Shown here: piece by piece, positions 10,114 through 18,900 of the stretch
Position numbering within the stretch: position 1 is the stretch's first letter
Layout of the letters: every line of letters begins with the position of its first letter
NCBI GenBank assembly: GCA_030765125.1
Contig: JAVCDD010000366.1
Span: forward strand, 1 to 52,957
DNA length: 52,957 bases
Direction: 5' to 3'
DNA from: Candidatus Hatepunaea meridiana
Lineage (GTDB): Bacteria; Electryoneota; AABM5-125-24; Hatepunaeales; Hatepunaeaceae
Program-made: the position numbers and the translations under genes
Notes under the pieces: generated by a model
What the model was told of the DNA's origin: nothing
The model's database searches: none
Seen by the model: the letters and a program-made list of their open reading frames with translations, nothing else

Positions 10114-10147
10114 TGGATGTGTAAATGGACATCATCATTAAAAGATT

Positions 10148-11170
10148 ATGAAAACCGGCATTATTAGACTCATCGCTGAAATCGATGAATTCAAAGGTTA
10201 CTGGAAGGGATTAAGTGTTCTTCCTGCTGAAACGCTCTCCAGGCTTCGCGTCCTTGCAACCATCGAATCAATCGGTTCGTCTACCCGGATAGAAGGGGCA
10301 AAACTAAGTGACCGTGAAGTAGAGGCGCTGCTTTCGGGGCTGACTCTCACCTCTTTTCGCAATCGCGACGAAGAGGAAGTCGCAGGATACGCCGAAGCTA
10401 TGAAGTTGATCCACGAATCACATGCTGATATGGAGTTGACCGAGAACAACATTAAGTATCTCCACAAGGTTCTCCTGCAGTTTTCGTCTAAGGATCAATG
10501 GCACTTAGGTAACTATAAGCATCATCCGAATCATGTTGCAGCTTTTGATGAAACCGGTCGCCAGATGGGGATAATCTTTGAAACCACTTTGCCTGCAGAT
10601 ACGCCGGGAGAAATGGAACGACTTGTTACAGCCCTCCGGGATGACATAGATAAAGGCGAGCTTCATCCTTTGCTGATTATTGCTGATTTCACGCTCCGTT
10701 TCCTGGCGATACATCCCTTCCAGGACGGCAATGGTCGTCTATCCCGTATTCTGACTAATCTGCTGCTTCTGCGTGCCGGCTACGATTATATCCAATACAG
10801 TTCCCTCGAACGAATGGTGGAAGCTAATAAAGATGATTACTATTCATCACTGAGAACTTCACAAACCGCACTCAAAGATGGCAGCATTGATTCAGATGTC
10901 TGGACTCTGTTCTTCCTTGAAATGCTGAAGAAACAAAAGGATCTACTTCTTCAGAAACTTGAACGGGAAAGATTGATGACCGTTCGCTCCAAGCTCTCCG
11001 CTGAAATCCTTCGCTATGCTGAAGAACAGGGACGCATTACAGTGGCACAACTCTCTGAAGCTCTTAACTCTAATCGCAGTACAATCAAATCACACCTGCA
11101 AAGACTTGTTAAAGAAGGATTATTATCCCTTCAGGGTCGAGGTCGGGGAGCTTATTATATACGTACTTGA
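10148..11170 (+). CDS. Fic family protein with C-terminal winged helix
   Basis: Product of 340 residues. The Fic core motif HPFQDGNGRLSR occupies residues 189-200, with the catalytic His189 and a complete anion-binding loop, so it should be able to transfer AMP (or another nucleotide) to protein hydroxyls. STRIEG at 45-50 matches the [S/T]xxxE[G/N] inhibitory helix of class II Fic proteins, where Glu49 would block ATP gamma-phosphate binding and hold the enzyme off. The last 65 residues form a probable winged helix-turn-helix (AQLSEALNSNRSTIKSHLQRL), which suggests DNA binding and autoregulation. It sits alone behind its own promoter and has a slightly more GC-rich sequence than its neighbours. 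No antitoxin gene is adjacent, which fits the built-in inhibitory helix. The target is unknown, and a link to the pathway is not implied. Confidence 0.9.
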   Translation: MKTGIIRLIAEIDEFKGYWKGLSVLPAETLSRLRVLATIESIGSSTRIEGAKLSDREVEALLSGLTLTSFRNRDEEEVAGYAEAMKLIHESHADMELTENNIKYLHKVLLQFSSKDQWHLGNYKHHPNHVAAFDETGRQMGIIFETTLPADTPGEMERLVTALRDDIDKGELHPLLIIADFTLRFLAIHPFQDGNGRLSRILTNLLLLRAGYDYIQYSSLERMVEANKDDYYSSLRTSQTALKDGSIDSDVWTLFFLEMLKKQKDLLLQKLERERLMTVRSKLSAEILRYAEEQGRITVAQLSEALNSNRSTIKSHLQRLVKEGLLSLQGRGRGAYYIRT

Positions 11171-11217
11171 TTAACATCCGGATCAAATGATATAAACAGG
11201 AATTATGAACCCGTGTC

Positions 11218-11307
11218 ATGTTCGACCCCTTCGGGATCGCTATAGGGTTGGGATTTGATTCAGTGGATTTCACCCACTGCTATTCACATTCATTCCCTTC
11301 GGGAATG
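11218..11307. repeat. CATTCCCTTCGGGAATG hairpin block, copy 2
   Basis: It contains TTCGACCCCTTCGGGATCG, then a GTGGATTTCACCCAC hairpin, then CTATTCACATTCATTCCC and the CATTCCCTTCGGGAATG palindrome. It fills the space between the convergent Fic and EcsC/TerB-like genes and could end transcription from both sides. Confidence 0.7.
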
Positions 11308-11309
11308 CG

Positions 11310-12431
11310 TTACTTCTTAAAAAGCCTGATCCTCTGAATTAAATCTATCTCTCTATAATTAACATTAGTGGATTCTGCAACGGAACGTAAGAATTTATGA
11401 TCTTCGGATGTTGCATTTAGTGTCGATGCCGCTTTTGTTAACAGAGCAAGTTCGAAAAGGCTGTTTCGCAAATCGGGTTTTCTTTTTCTTTTCAACCGCT
11501 TGAAGACTTCCTCCTGAATCATTTCAGAATTGATAAATCGTTCAAGATCTTCTCTTTCTTCCGAGGTCAGATTTAGACGCTTTATAACTTGATTATATAC
11601 AATTACACTATTTATGGTTAACGCTTCATCAGTTGTTACCGTTAAAAAAACCAATCCTGCCAGTAATTCAATATTCCTACGATCATAGTTTATAATCTCA
11701 TCTACTGTTTTTAAAGTGTCTGCTCGTATTCTTGCATTTATTTTACTCCAATTGCCGACATTATTTGTTACTGAGTAATTAGATACCGTTCCTATTGCAA
11801 TATTAAGGACAGGAATAAGCCTCGTAATATATTTTTGGGTTAATAATCTTGCAATTATCGGGATCATTCGCGTTCGAATCCATATTTTGATCGATTTACC
11901 GATACCTTCGCTAATCCATTGTTTGAATCTATCACGAGCGAGTTCCATATATACATTTTGTGAAAAATCACCAATCTGTTCAACTCCTTTGGTTCCTAAA
12001 GCAGTCGCAAATATCATCCATATATCTTCATAATCATCCAGATCATAAGGCGCACGGTATAGATGAGCTACATCGAAGATTAGTTGCATCTGTATTTTAA
12101 CCGTAATTACAATATCAGCGGAAATCGATGAAATTACACCGCCAATTCCACCGGCTTTTAACAACTGTGTGATGTCAGGCAGTGCAATTAATGCTTCGGA
12201 ACCGGTTAAAGTTAGACTGCTTATACATCCACTCATAGCGGTTTTTCGTTTAGCGCGGTTAATCAGGATTTCAGCCAGGTCACCATTTGATAACCGCGGA
12301 TTTTTTTTAATGATTTCATCAATGCGATCCGGACTTACTTCAGGTTTAATTCCCTGCATAAACAGTTGTGAAAGCTGTTTTTCAATTTGATTAGATAATG
12401 CCTTAGTAATTCTCTTACGAGAGATTGCCAT
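11310..12431 (-). CDS. EcsC/TerB-like membrane-associated protein
   Basis: Product of 373 residues. Residues about 75-215 resemble EcsC-type and related DUF697-like domains: a glycine-rich hydrophobic stretch, then ADIVITVKIQMQLIFDVAHL, then a YDLDDYEDIWMIFATALG segment, followed by more amphipathic helices (IPIIARLLTQKYITRLIPVL). The last 115 residues are helical with LFELALLTKAAS and SEDHKFLRSVAE, like TerB-type domains of stress and membrane-sensing proteins. GGAG precedes the start codon on the minus strand. The biochemical role of this family is not known; membrane surveillance or lipid association is usually suggested. Two smaller DUF697-like proteins are encoded nearby (12920 and 44718), so the locus holds three related membrane proteins around the synthetases. 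Confidence 0.6.
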   Translation of the reverse strand: MAISRKRITKALSNQIEKQLSQLFMQGIKPEVSPDRIDEIIKKNPRLSNGDLAEILINRAKRKTAMSGCISSLTLTGSEALIALPDITQLLKAGGIGGVISSISADIVITVKIQMQLIFDVAHLYRAPYDLDDYEDIWMIFATALGTKGVEQIGDFSQNVYMELARDRFKQWISEGIGKSIKIWIRTRMIPIIARLLTQKYITRLIPVLNIAIGTVSNYSVTNNVGNWSKINARIRADTLKTVDEIINYDRRNIELLAGLVFLTVTTDEALTINSVIVYNQVIKRLNLTSEEREDLERFINSEMIQEEVFKRLKRKRKPDLRNSLFELALLTKAASTLNATSEDHKFLRSVAESTNVNYREIDLIQRIRLFKK

Positions 12432-12466
12432 ATTTGTTTTCTCCAGTATAATTTAGCGTTACTTCG

Positions 12467-12643
12467 TTAAGTAGGATCTACTGAAAAAGACTCTTTTCTG
12501 TCATTTATTCTCTCAACTTGTCATTCCCGCGAAGGCGGGAATCCAGGACAAACAATAGATTATCTGGATTCCCGCCTTCGCGGGAATGACAGAAAAGAGT
12601 CGTTAATGACAAAAGGAGGATTTTTCGGTCAGGCACTACTTAA
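12467..12643. repeat. MITE-like palindromic element, copy 2
   Basis: The 28-bp inverted arms at 12519-12546 and 12564-12591 are identical in sequence to those of copy 1. The right outer end, TTTTCGGTCAGGCACTACTTAA, resembles copy 1's right end; the left outer end is more decayed. The different flanking bases (TTAAGTA here, CTATATA in copy 1) suggest AT-rich target sites. Confidence 0.75.
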
Positions 12644-12800
12644 TATATCGAAAAACAATGATAATATCAATTTATGAAATTGATTTGGGTATAACTAAAC
12701 ACGATAATATGAATTTAATTGATAATTTGTGTGCAAAAGGTTGATTTCAATGATTTATAACTTTAATTTGTTTTCTCATTAAACAAAAGAGTAATAATCG

Positions 12801-12889
12801 AGAAATCTGGGGACAGGATACCTATTATATTTATGGTCTAAAGTTTATCAAGGAAACAAGACAAAACAGGTATATTGTTCCCGAATTTT
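12801..12889. repeat. decayed inverted repeat, GGGGACAG family copy 2
   Basis: GGGGACAGGATACCTATT at the left and an imperfect complement (AACAGGTATATTGTTCCC) at the right, with an unrelated centre. It ends about 30 bases before the DUF697-like start codon and produces a spurious upstream start at 12875. Confidence 0.6.
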
Positions 12890-12919
12890 CAGAACTCAAT
12901 AAACACAAGAGGAATTATG

Positions 12920-13393
12920 ATGGAAGAAAAACAAAAACTCGGAAAAGCGCATAAAATTGTCAAAGTTCATCTCCACAGTGCTTTAGGTGGCGGTTTGATC
13001 CCGTTTACTGGATTGGACATAGCAGCCGTGTTGGGCATTCAAATGTCTATGATAAACTCTCTGTCAAAGCTGTACGGCGTTGATTTTTCTAAAAATGCAG
13101 TGAGTTCTTCATTAACTTCACTGATTGGTTCGGTTTTGCCATTCGCCTTGTCCCGTGGAGTTTTCAACTCTCTTCTCAAGATCATCCCCCTGGTTGGAAC
13201 GACCTTAGCCAGTGTTTCAATGCCCGTATTTTCTGCTGCATTCACTTCTGCTATCGGCAGAGTGTATATTCAGCACTTTGAAGCCGGAGGCGATGTTTTT
13301 AACTTCGATCCGAAAGAAATGAAAGAGACTTTTAAGGCGGCTTTTACTGAAGCCAAGCAAGAAGTCAAGCAGGAAGTCAAAGATTCTGCTTAA
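12920..13393 (+). CDS. DUF697-like membrane protein, copy 1
   Basis: About 157 residues. AGAGG at 12908-12912 is seven bases before the ATG at 12920 (an adjacent ATG at 12917 is possible). The start also matches the paralogue at 44718, since both begin MEEK. The conserved core is GGGLIPFTGLDIAAVLGIQM, then a SMINSLSKLYGVDF segment, then long hydrophobic helices and IGRVYIQHFEAGG. The paralogue has GGGLIPIPWVDLVAVTGVQL and IGKVFIQHFETGG at the same places. The tail is charged and helical. The family is found as small membrane proteins or as C-terminal domains of GTPases; its function is unknown. It lies between a repeat element and the thioesterase gene, on the same strand. Confidence 0.75.
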   Translation: MEEKQKLGKAHKIVKVHLHSALGGGLIPFTGLDIAAVLGIQMSMINSLSKLYGVDFSKNAVSSSLTSLIGSVLPFALSRGVFNSLLKIIPLVGTTLASVSMPVFSAAFTSAIGRVYIQHFEAGGDVFNFDPKEMKETFKAAFTEAKQEVKQEVKDSA

Positions 13394-13690
13394 GCTGATA
13401 TTCATTCACTATAGATTAGACAGACTCCCCACCAGGTTACTCCCGAAGTTTCGGGATGAAATCCTGACGGTAACGTGAAATTGTATTGACAAATAAGGTT
13501 GTCATACACTCTAACCCGTTGGTAGAAGCCCCGTCTGACAGCAATATACAGCAGTTATAACATGCACTTAACTGTCAGACGAGGGCGTCTGCCAGCGGGT
13601 TGATTTATGTGATAACCTATCGTATCAGTACGTGTATTCGTTTGACTGCGCATTCTTATAAATCAACTCCACATCACTCACTCAACGAAT
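13394..13690. repeat. intergenic region with inverted repeat
   Basis: Imperfect arms at 13513-13541 and 13572-13601 (AACCCGTTGGTAGAAGCCCC with CGTCTGACAG, and complement) form a 90-base hairpin element unlike the other families. A short hairpin CCCGAAGTTTCGGG lies at 13443-13456. No gene is seen. Confidence 0.65.
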
Positions 13691-14356
13691 ATGATGACAG
13701 AAAAAACTAATTTAATCTGCCTGCCCCATGCAGGTGGTTATGCAGATGGTTACTCAAAACTAAAACACTATCTGGATAACAACATAGAGCAAATTCTCGT
13801 TGAATATCCCGGGCATGGAAGAAAACATAGAGAACCTTTACTAACTTCATTAGAAGAACTGGTAGATTTCGTTTATAATGAAATCAAACCATACTTAAAC
13901 ACAAAATACGCTGTCTATGGTCATAGTATGGGGGGACGCATTGCCTGGCTTGTGTCCCATAGACTGAGAGAATTGAACCTTCCACAACCCATTCAGTTAT
14001 TTATTAGCGGATGTCCGGCGCCATCCGCACCGTTTATGTCTCCTGATGATGTTGACTTTCGAACTATTTTCAATCTTAGCGGTCCGGGAATGGATGCGCT
14101 AAGGGAGATGTTTGAACCGATTATTCAGGCGGATTTAAAGGCGGTAGATGATTATCAGTATGAGACAAAAGAACCGTTATCGGTTCCAATAACGGTTTGC
14201 TATGGGCTTGAAGATGATTTTCCGGTTGAAGATTTTTTGAAGTGGGATATTGAGACCACACATAAAATAGACAGCCATGAATTTCAGGGAGATCACTTCT
14301 TCAATTTTAAGAATTTTGATAGAATAGGTGAGATTATTAATCAAACGTTGCGTTGA
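13691..14356 (+). CDS. type II thioesterase
   Basis: Alpha/beta hydrolase of 221 residues, a usual length for the stand-alone thioesterases that accompany NRPS and PKS lines (GrsT/SrfAD type). It removes wrong acyl groups or acetyl stubs from carrier-protein phosphopantetheine arms. Family marks: LICLPHAGGYADGYSKL at the N-terminus, EYPGHGRK, nucleophile elbow GHSMGG with Ser79, acid Asp175 or Asp176 in GLEDDF, and His202 in QGDHFFNF. All three catalytic residues are present. Two ATGs (13691, 13694) are possible starts, and no strong ribosome-binding site is seen. It is the only thioesterase in the window: none of the four megasynthases carries an integrated TE domain, so this protein is for editing rather than product release. 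Confidence 0.92.
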   Translation: MMTEKTNLICLPHAGGYADGYSKLKHYLDNNIEQILVEYPGHGRKHREPLLTSLEELVDFVYNEIKPYLNTKYAVYGHSMGGRIAWLVSHRLRELNLPQPIQLFISGCPAPSAPFMSPDDVDFRTIFNLSGPGMDALREMFEPIIQADLKAVDDYQYETKEPLSVPITVCYGLEDDFPVEDFLKWDIETTHKIDSHEFQGDHFFNFKNFDRIGEIINQTLR

Positions 14357-14428
14357 ATAGTTACACACCCCTTTGGGGAATTGTTCTATCTGGTTTCACT
14401 ACCATTACTGAAATAGATTGATACACTA

Positions 14429-14460
14429 AAAAAGGGCGGACATTCTTGTCCGCCCTTTTT
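14429..14460. terminator. bidirectional terminator
   Basis: A perfect 14-bp stem, AAAAAGGGCGGACA, with loop TTCT and its exact complement ending in a T-run. The A-run at the other side makes it work for both strands. It lies between the convergent thioesterase and beta-lactamase-fold genes. Confidence 0.92.
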
Positions 14461-14490
14461 GTATAAATCCAATCACAAAGATTTAATGCG

Positions 14491-15771
14491 TTAGTGCGTT
14501 TGACATCCCTGGTAATAGGCTTTTACAGAATTGAAGTCCATAGATTGACCACTCTGCACTGAAGTCGGTTTAGTTCCTGCAAGAATTTCGATAGTTCTCA
14601 TTAATATCTCATCTGCAGGATTTCCAAACGCGCGAGCAGGAATTAGAGACGCCACAGGAGCGGATGAGTTAACTAAGACAACAATATTATTTCCAAGTTT
14701 ATCCTTGAACAGTGAGGCTGAGAATCCATCGATTCCGCCAATATGTCCTAATACCGGTTGGTTATCCCCTGGTGTTGGATTTTCGTCAACTATACCCAAC
14801 CCAAACGCCAAAGGCGCACCGGGAGCAACCGGTACGGTCTTAAGTCTTTCGACCTGAGTAGCGGCGGAGAGCAAATCACCATCAATCAAAGCATCCAGCC
14901 ATTTGAGCATATCGGGAGCATTTGACACCATAGCGCCTGCTGCCATAGCAACAGTTGGGCTTACAGCGGTGGCGTCATTCCAAATATCAAGCACACCGTT
15001 ACGGTCAAAATCCATATATCCATTAACGATGTCTGGTGGGTTTTCCAATTCACAGTACTCTGTTGCGGGGAGTCCGACAGGTCCGAAAACGCGCGTATCC
15101 AACTCGTGTTTAAGTGAATTGCCGGTTAGATGCTCGACCATTAGTTGAAGATAGACATATCCGGTATTGCAGTAATTCCAGGCTGTTCCCGGTTTATGAG
15201 TCAGACTGTCGGTTGTTAGAGACAACAATTGAACCGCTGTCCATACCATTGATCCATAACTGGCTTGCTGAACCATTTGAAATTCAGGTGTATGGTTGAA
15301 ATTGATCAGTCCACAGGTATGATTTAAGACCGATCTGAGAGTCATTATTGTATCGGGATGTACCGGGATCATCGCTGCGATGCTATCGGGAAGATACTTC
15401 TGAATAGCAGAGTCAAGCTCTATTGAGTCTGCATCCACAAGCTGGAGAACAACGGTTGCTACATAGGTTTTGGTGATGCTGCCAATTTTGAAACGGTCGT
15501 CCCACTCAATGTCCACGTCAAAGTTAAGATTTGCCTTTCCGGTGGTTCCAATCCAGATATCATTTCTACCAACCAGCTTGACTCCAACTAACCCGCCGGC
15601 TACCTGGAATTCAGCGATAGACCCGTCAAGCATATTCTGTATCTGATCTGCTGCTCCCGGATAAACCGAAGATGGACTGGTTGGATTACTGTCTTCATCC
15701 TCGTCACATCCTATGAAAACAAAGAAAGATACGAAGATTAATAGAAAAAGTATAGTTTTGAGTTCGCGCAT
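14491..15771 (-). CDS. beta-lactamase-fold serine hydrolase lipoprotein
   Basis: Product of 426 residues from the class C beta-lactamase/DD-peptidase family, which includes esterases and D-amino-acid peptidases. The signal peptide ends in a lipobox, FIGC, with Cys22, followed by an acidic linker (DEDEDSN), so it is a membrane-anchored lipoprotein. The catalytic SxxK is SITK at 98-101, the second motif is YCN at 200-202 (usually YxN), and the third is HIGG near residue 360 in place of KTG, as in the esterase-like branch. AAGGAG stands upstream of the start. It lies directly downstream of NRPS-2 on the same strand. Action on the exported peptide, as a maturation or resistance hydrolase, is possible but not shown; a housekeeping role is equally possible. 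Confidence 0.85.
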   Translation of the reverse strand: MRELKTILFLLIFVSFFVFIGCDEDEDSNPTSPSSVYPGAADQIQNMLDGSIAEFQVAGGLVGVKLVGRNDIWIGTTGKANLNFDVDIEWDDRFKIGSITKTYVATVVLQLVDADSIELDSAIQKYLPDSIAAMIPVHPDTIMTLRSVLNHTCGLINFNHTPEFQMVQQASYGSMVWTAVQLLSLTTDSLTHKPGTAWNYCNTGYVYLQLMVEHLTGNSLKHELDTRVFGPVGLPATEYCELENPPDIVNGYMDFDRNGVLDIWNDATAVSPTVAMAAGAMVSNAPDMLKWLDALIDGDLLSAATQVERLKTVPVAPGAPLAFGLGIVDENPTPGDNQPVLGHIGGIDGFSASLFKDKLGNNIVVLVNSSAPVASLIPARAFGNPADEILMRTIEILAGTKPTSVQSGQSMDFNSVKAYYQGCQTH

Positions 15772-15826
15772 AACTTAATACTCCTTATTGAAATGTAAAA
15801 TTTGTTCGAGTAAAAACAGAAATATT

Positions 15827-15856
15827 GTTGCGTCACTTGTTAACACCAGACGCAAT
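15827..15856. repeat. degenerate copy of the 30-bp palindrome
   Basis: An imperfect version of the GTTGCGTCAGGTGTT palindrome found at 16734 and 37716, with several mismatches. It lies in the gap between NRPS-2 and the beta-lactamase-fold gene. It shows the element also occurs outside genes. Confidence 0.7.
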
Positions 15857-15946
15857 TGGGAATTCATGCAAACATACAAAGATAAATCTCATATTGCAAT
15901 CTCTTTATAGAGAATTTGACTGTGAAATATCAAATTGTTGCTTTTT

Positions 15947-18900
15947 TTATTGAAACTTCTTTCTAAAAGCTTCCGCATAGTCAGACTCTAAAGAATAATT
16001 GCTTATATGAAATTCTCCACCCGTAAACCCACGTTTTTTCAATGTAGTATAATTTTCAACGCAATCATCGGCTAAAGGAATACCTATCGTAGGAGTAATA
16101 TTTTCATCTTTTAACGTCAACAGGCAGGATAATACGCATCCGGTGAGATGACGAGAATTAAACCCTTCATAAGGGTCGGTATTGTTCTTGCGATAGATAT
16201 TTTGCATTTGCTCAGGTACGTAAGAAGTAACGTTCAGGTTTTCCGGTGTGAACAGAACTCCTCCCTCGGTAATAAGTATATCGGATTTATCCTGTATACG
16301 TTTAATCGCTTCCCCGATATGAAAACAGTGCGGTCCGGAGTCGTCTATAACAATCGAACCGGGCATTAGTTTTTCAATCTGTAAGATTTCCGCTACGTTA
16401 GTTGCTCCGATGTAAAAGCTAGAATCGTAGAATTGATCGGGAGGATAAGGCTGAGAGAATTGGATGTCAACCTGACCTTTGAATTTATATTCCCTTTTTA
16501 TCCGATCTTTTAAATCTTCCAGGTATTCACGCCTATTATACAAATCACACAGTATTATCTTCTTAGGATGGGGAAAGACTTGCAGCATCGAGAGCGCTAA
16601 TACAGATCCTACCGATCCTAATCCCAAAATGCCGACGTTCTCATTCTGAAATGATCTTCCTGTTTCCATAATGGTTTTTTCGATTTGTAACAGGATTGTT
16701 CCTATTGTCGTGGCGTGACCAGTAGTAATTAGTGTTGCGTCAGGTGTTAACACCTGACGCAACGTATTCGAGTTCAGGTATTTTACAATATCTTTTCCAT
16801 AGTCTGTCGCCGATGGAATCAGTCCGGTAAGTGAAATCGATTTAGCGCCGAGTTTTTCAGACAGGTCTTTAACCTGTTTGATCTCCGACAGTAATTTGTC
16901 CTTATCCTGATACATCGATCCGGTAAATCTGGGAAGAATAACGTATCCGATTGTGCCAAAATGCGTTTCGATTACATCACTGAGTATGGGAACATCTTCT
17001 ATTCTGGACAGGAATTCTTCTTCAGTAACTCTCATTGAAGTTAAAACCGATTCAGTAAAATACCCCAATGCAACCGCATCTAATCGAGGAAGTCTATTTG
17101 ATTCTATTAAGTCTTCCAACGATTGATCTGTGATGTGTAAGCGCTTTCTATCCTCGGTTAAATGTACCTTCGGGATTGGAGTGTCAACTGTCTTTGCTGT
17201 TTCAGGCTTAGGTTTCGACCTTTGATTATCTACGTACTTGGCGAACTGACGAACAGTCGGAGACGTAAATAGTTCTTTGGTAGAAACAGTAATACTTAGT
17301 TCTGACTGAATTGTATGGATCAATTGTATTGCATTCAAAGAACTGCCGCCAAGATCAAAGAAACTTGTGTCTATATCTATCGTTTCTATATTCAAGATAT
17401 TGCGCCAGATTTTGATTAAATGGTTTTCAGTATCACTGTATGATCTTTCAGCGCTCTCTGTTATTCGTGTTTCTTCTTCCGTATCCGGTAAAGCTTCGGT
17501 ATCTATCTTCCCATTATCAGTCAGCGGGAAACTTTCAACTGTTACAAACCAATCCGGTACCATATACAGCGGTAATCTTTCGCGAAGATATGATTTCAGG
17601 TCTTCAATTGACATCTCTTTTTTTTCTATTAAGTACACAACAAGCGCTTTAGTATTACCTTTGCTGCGAGTGATTACAACTGATCTGATTACATCCGGGT
17701 GTTCGTCTATAGTTGACTCTATTTCGCTTAATTCAACTCGGAATCCCCGGATTTTCACCATATTATCTGCTCTGCCGAGATACAGGATATTGCCATCCGG
17801 CAGCCATTTTCCGATGTCGCCTGACTTGAAAAGTTTCCCTTGATAAATAGTAGAAGCGACACTCTTGTCGCTTGAACTCTCGTATTTTGAAGACATTGCG
17901 CAAGCGACAAGAGTGTCGCTTCTACTATTTTTTGTATAGGGATCAGGAATAAACCGTTCTTCCGTGAGTTCTTGACTCTTGAAATATCCCCTTGCTACAT
18001 TATCGCCACCGAGATACAATTCACCGGGAACTCCAATCGGTACCGGTTGCTGGTTTTTATCCAGAATGTAAACCTTAGTATTAGGGAGGGGTTTGCCTAT
18101 AGGAATAAACTTGATATTAGATCCCGGATCATAGCTGTAAAAGGCGCTGCATACCGCTGTTTCTGTCGGACCATAGGCATTGTAAAAGTTTAAGTACCGG
18201 CTGTAATACTCTGCGTCCTCAGTACGCGCCGCTTCTGCTACGGAAGCCAGTATCCGCAGGTTTTTCAAGCAGCCTTTTCTTAAAGAAGCGATGTAACCCG
18301 GAGGTAATGTAGCTGCTGTAATTTTATACTTTTCAAGTGTTTCTTCAAATTTATTGGGATCGAGCACAACATCTCGCTGAATTGGAACCTGATGCGCTCC
18401 GAATACTAACGCCAGCAATATTTCCATAACCGAGGCATCGAAACTCAGCGAGGAGAACTGAAGCATAGTATCATCCCCGGTGAAACCCATCCGATTTCCC
18501 TGTCCCATTACTGTTGTCAGGATATTATGATGTTCGACCATAACACCTTTAGGCTTGCCGGTAGTGCCTGAAGTATAAATTACGTAGGCTAAATCACTTC
18601 CGCTAATGTGTCTTTCTGGATTTGGTGAATCCGATCTGGATATGGATTCTATATCGACAACATTCAGCGCAGGATCAAAATTAGAGAGTGTTATTTCATC
18701 AGACTTTAGCAATATCTTACATTCGCTGTCCTTAAGGATATATCGGACTCTTTTTTCGGGCAAATCACCATCAAGGGGCAGGAACGCAGCGCCGGTCTTA
18801 ACTACAGCCAGTATCGAAGCTATAGCAGCATCCGAACGGTTCATTAGAACTGCAATAATGTCATCGGGGTGGATAGAGTTTGACTCAATTAGAGTATGTG

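Larger units (their letters stand above)
9761..10147. other. intergenic region of 387 bases: repeats and Fic promoter
   Basis: It contains a large inverted repeat (9865-9951), a CATTCCCTTCGGGAATG-type hairpin block (9952-10022), a run of TATCCATTTA-like repeats (10047-10080), and a textbook promoter at 10085-10113. I see no coding sequence; the short open frame across 9848-10039 is made of the repeats. Confidence 0.7.
12432..12919. other. divergent intergenic region of 488 bases: two repeat elements
   Basis: It holds MITE copy 2 (12467-12643), an AT-rich stretch of about 150 bases with no motif I can name, and a decayed GGGGACAG-type inverted repeat (12801-12889). Promoters for the two divergent genes are expected here, but I cannot pick them with confidence. 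Confidence 0.6.

Noticed and set aside
15947-17175. Classic SDR-type NRPS reductase (R) domain at the end of NRPS-2
   Set aside because: The TGxxGxxG start and YxxxK catalytic pattern of R domains are not found; the block order fits AAR better.
17367-17843. 158-codon open frame on the plus strand
   Set aside because: Antisense to the A2/T2 region of NRPS-2, whose domain motifs are clear.
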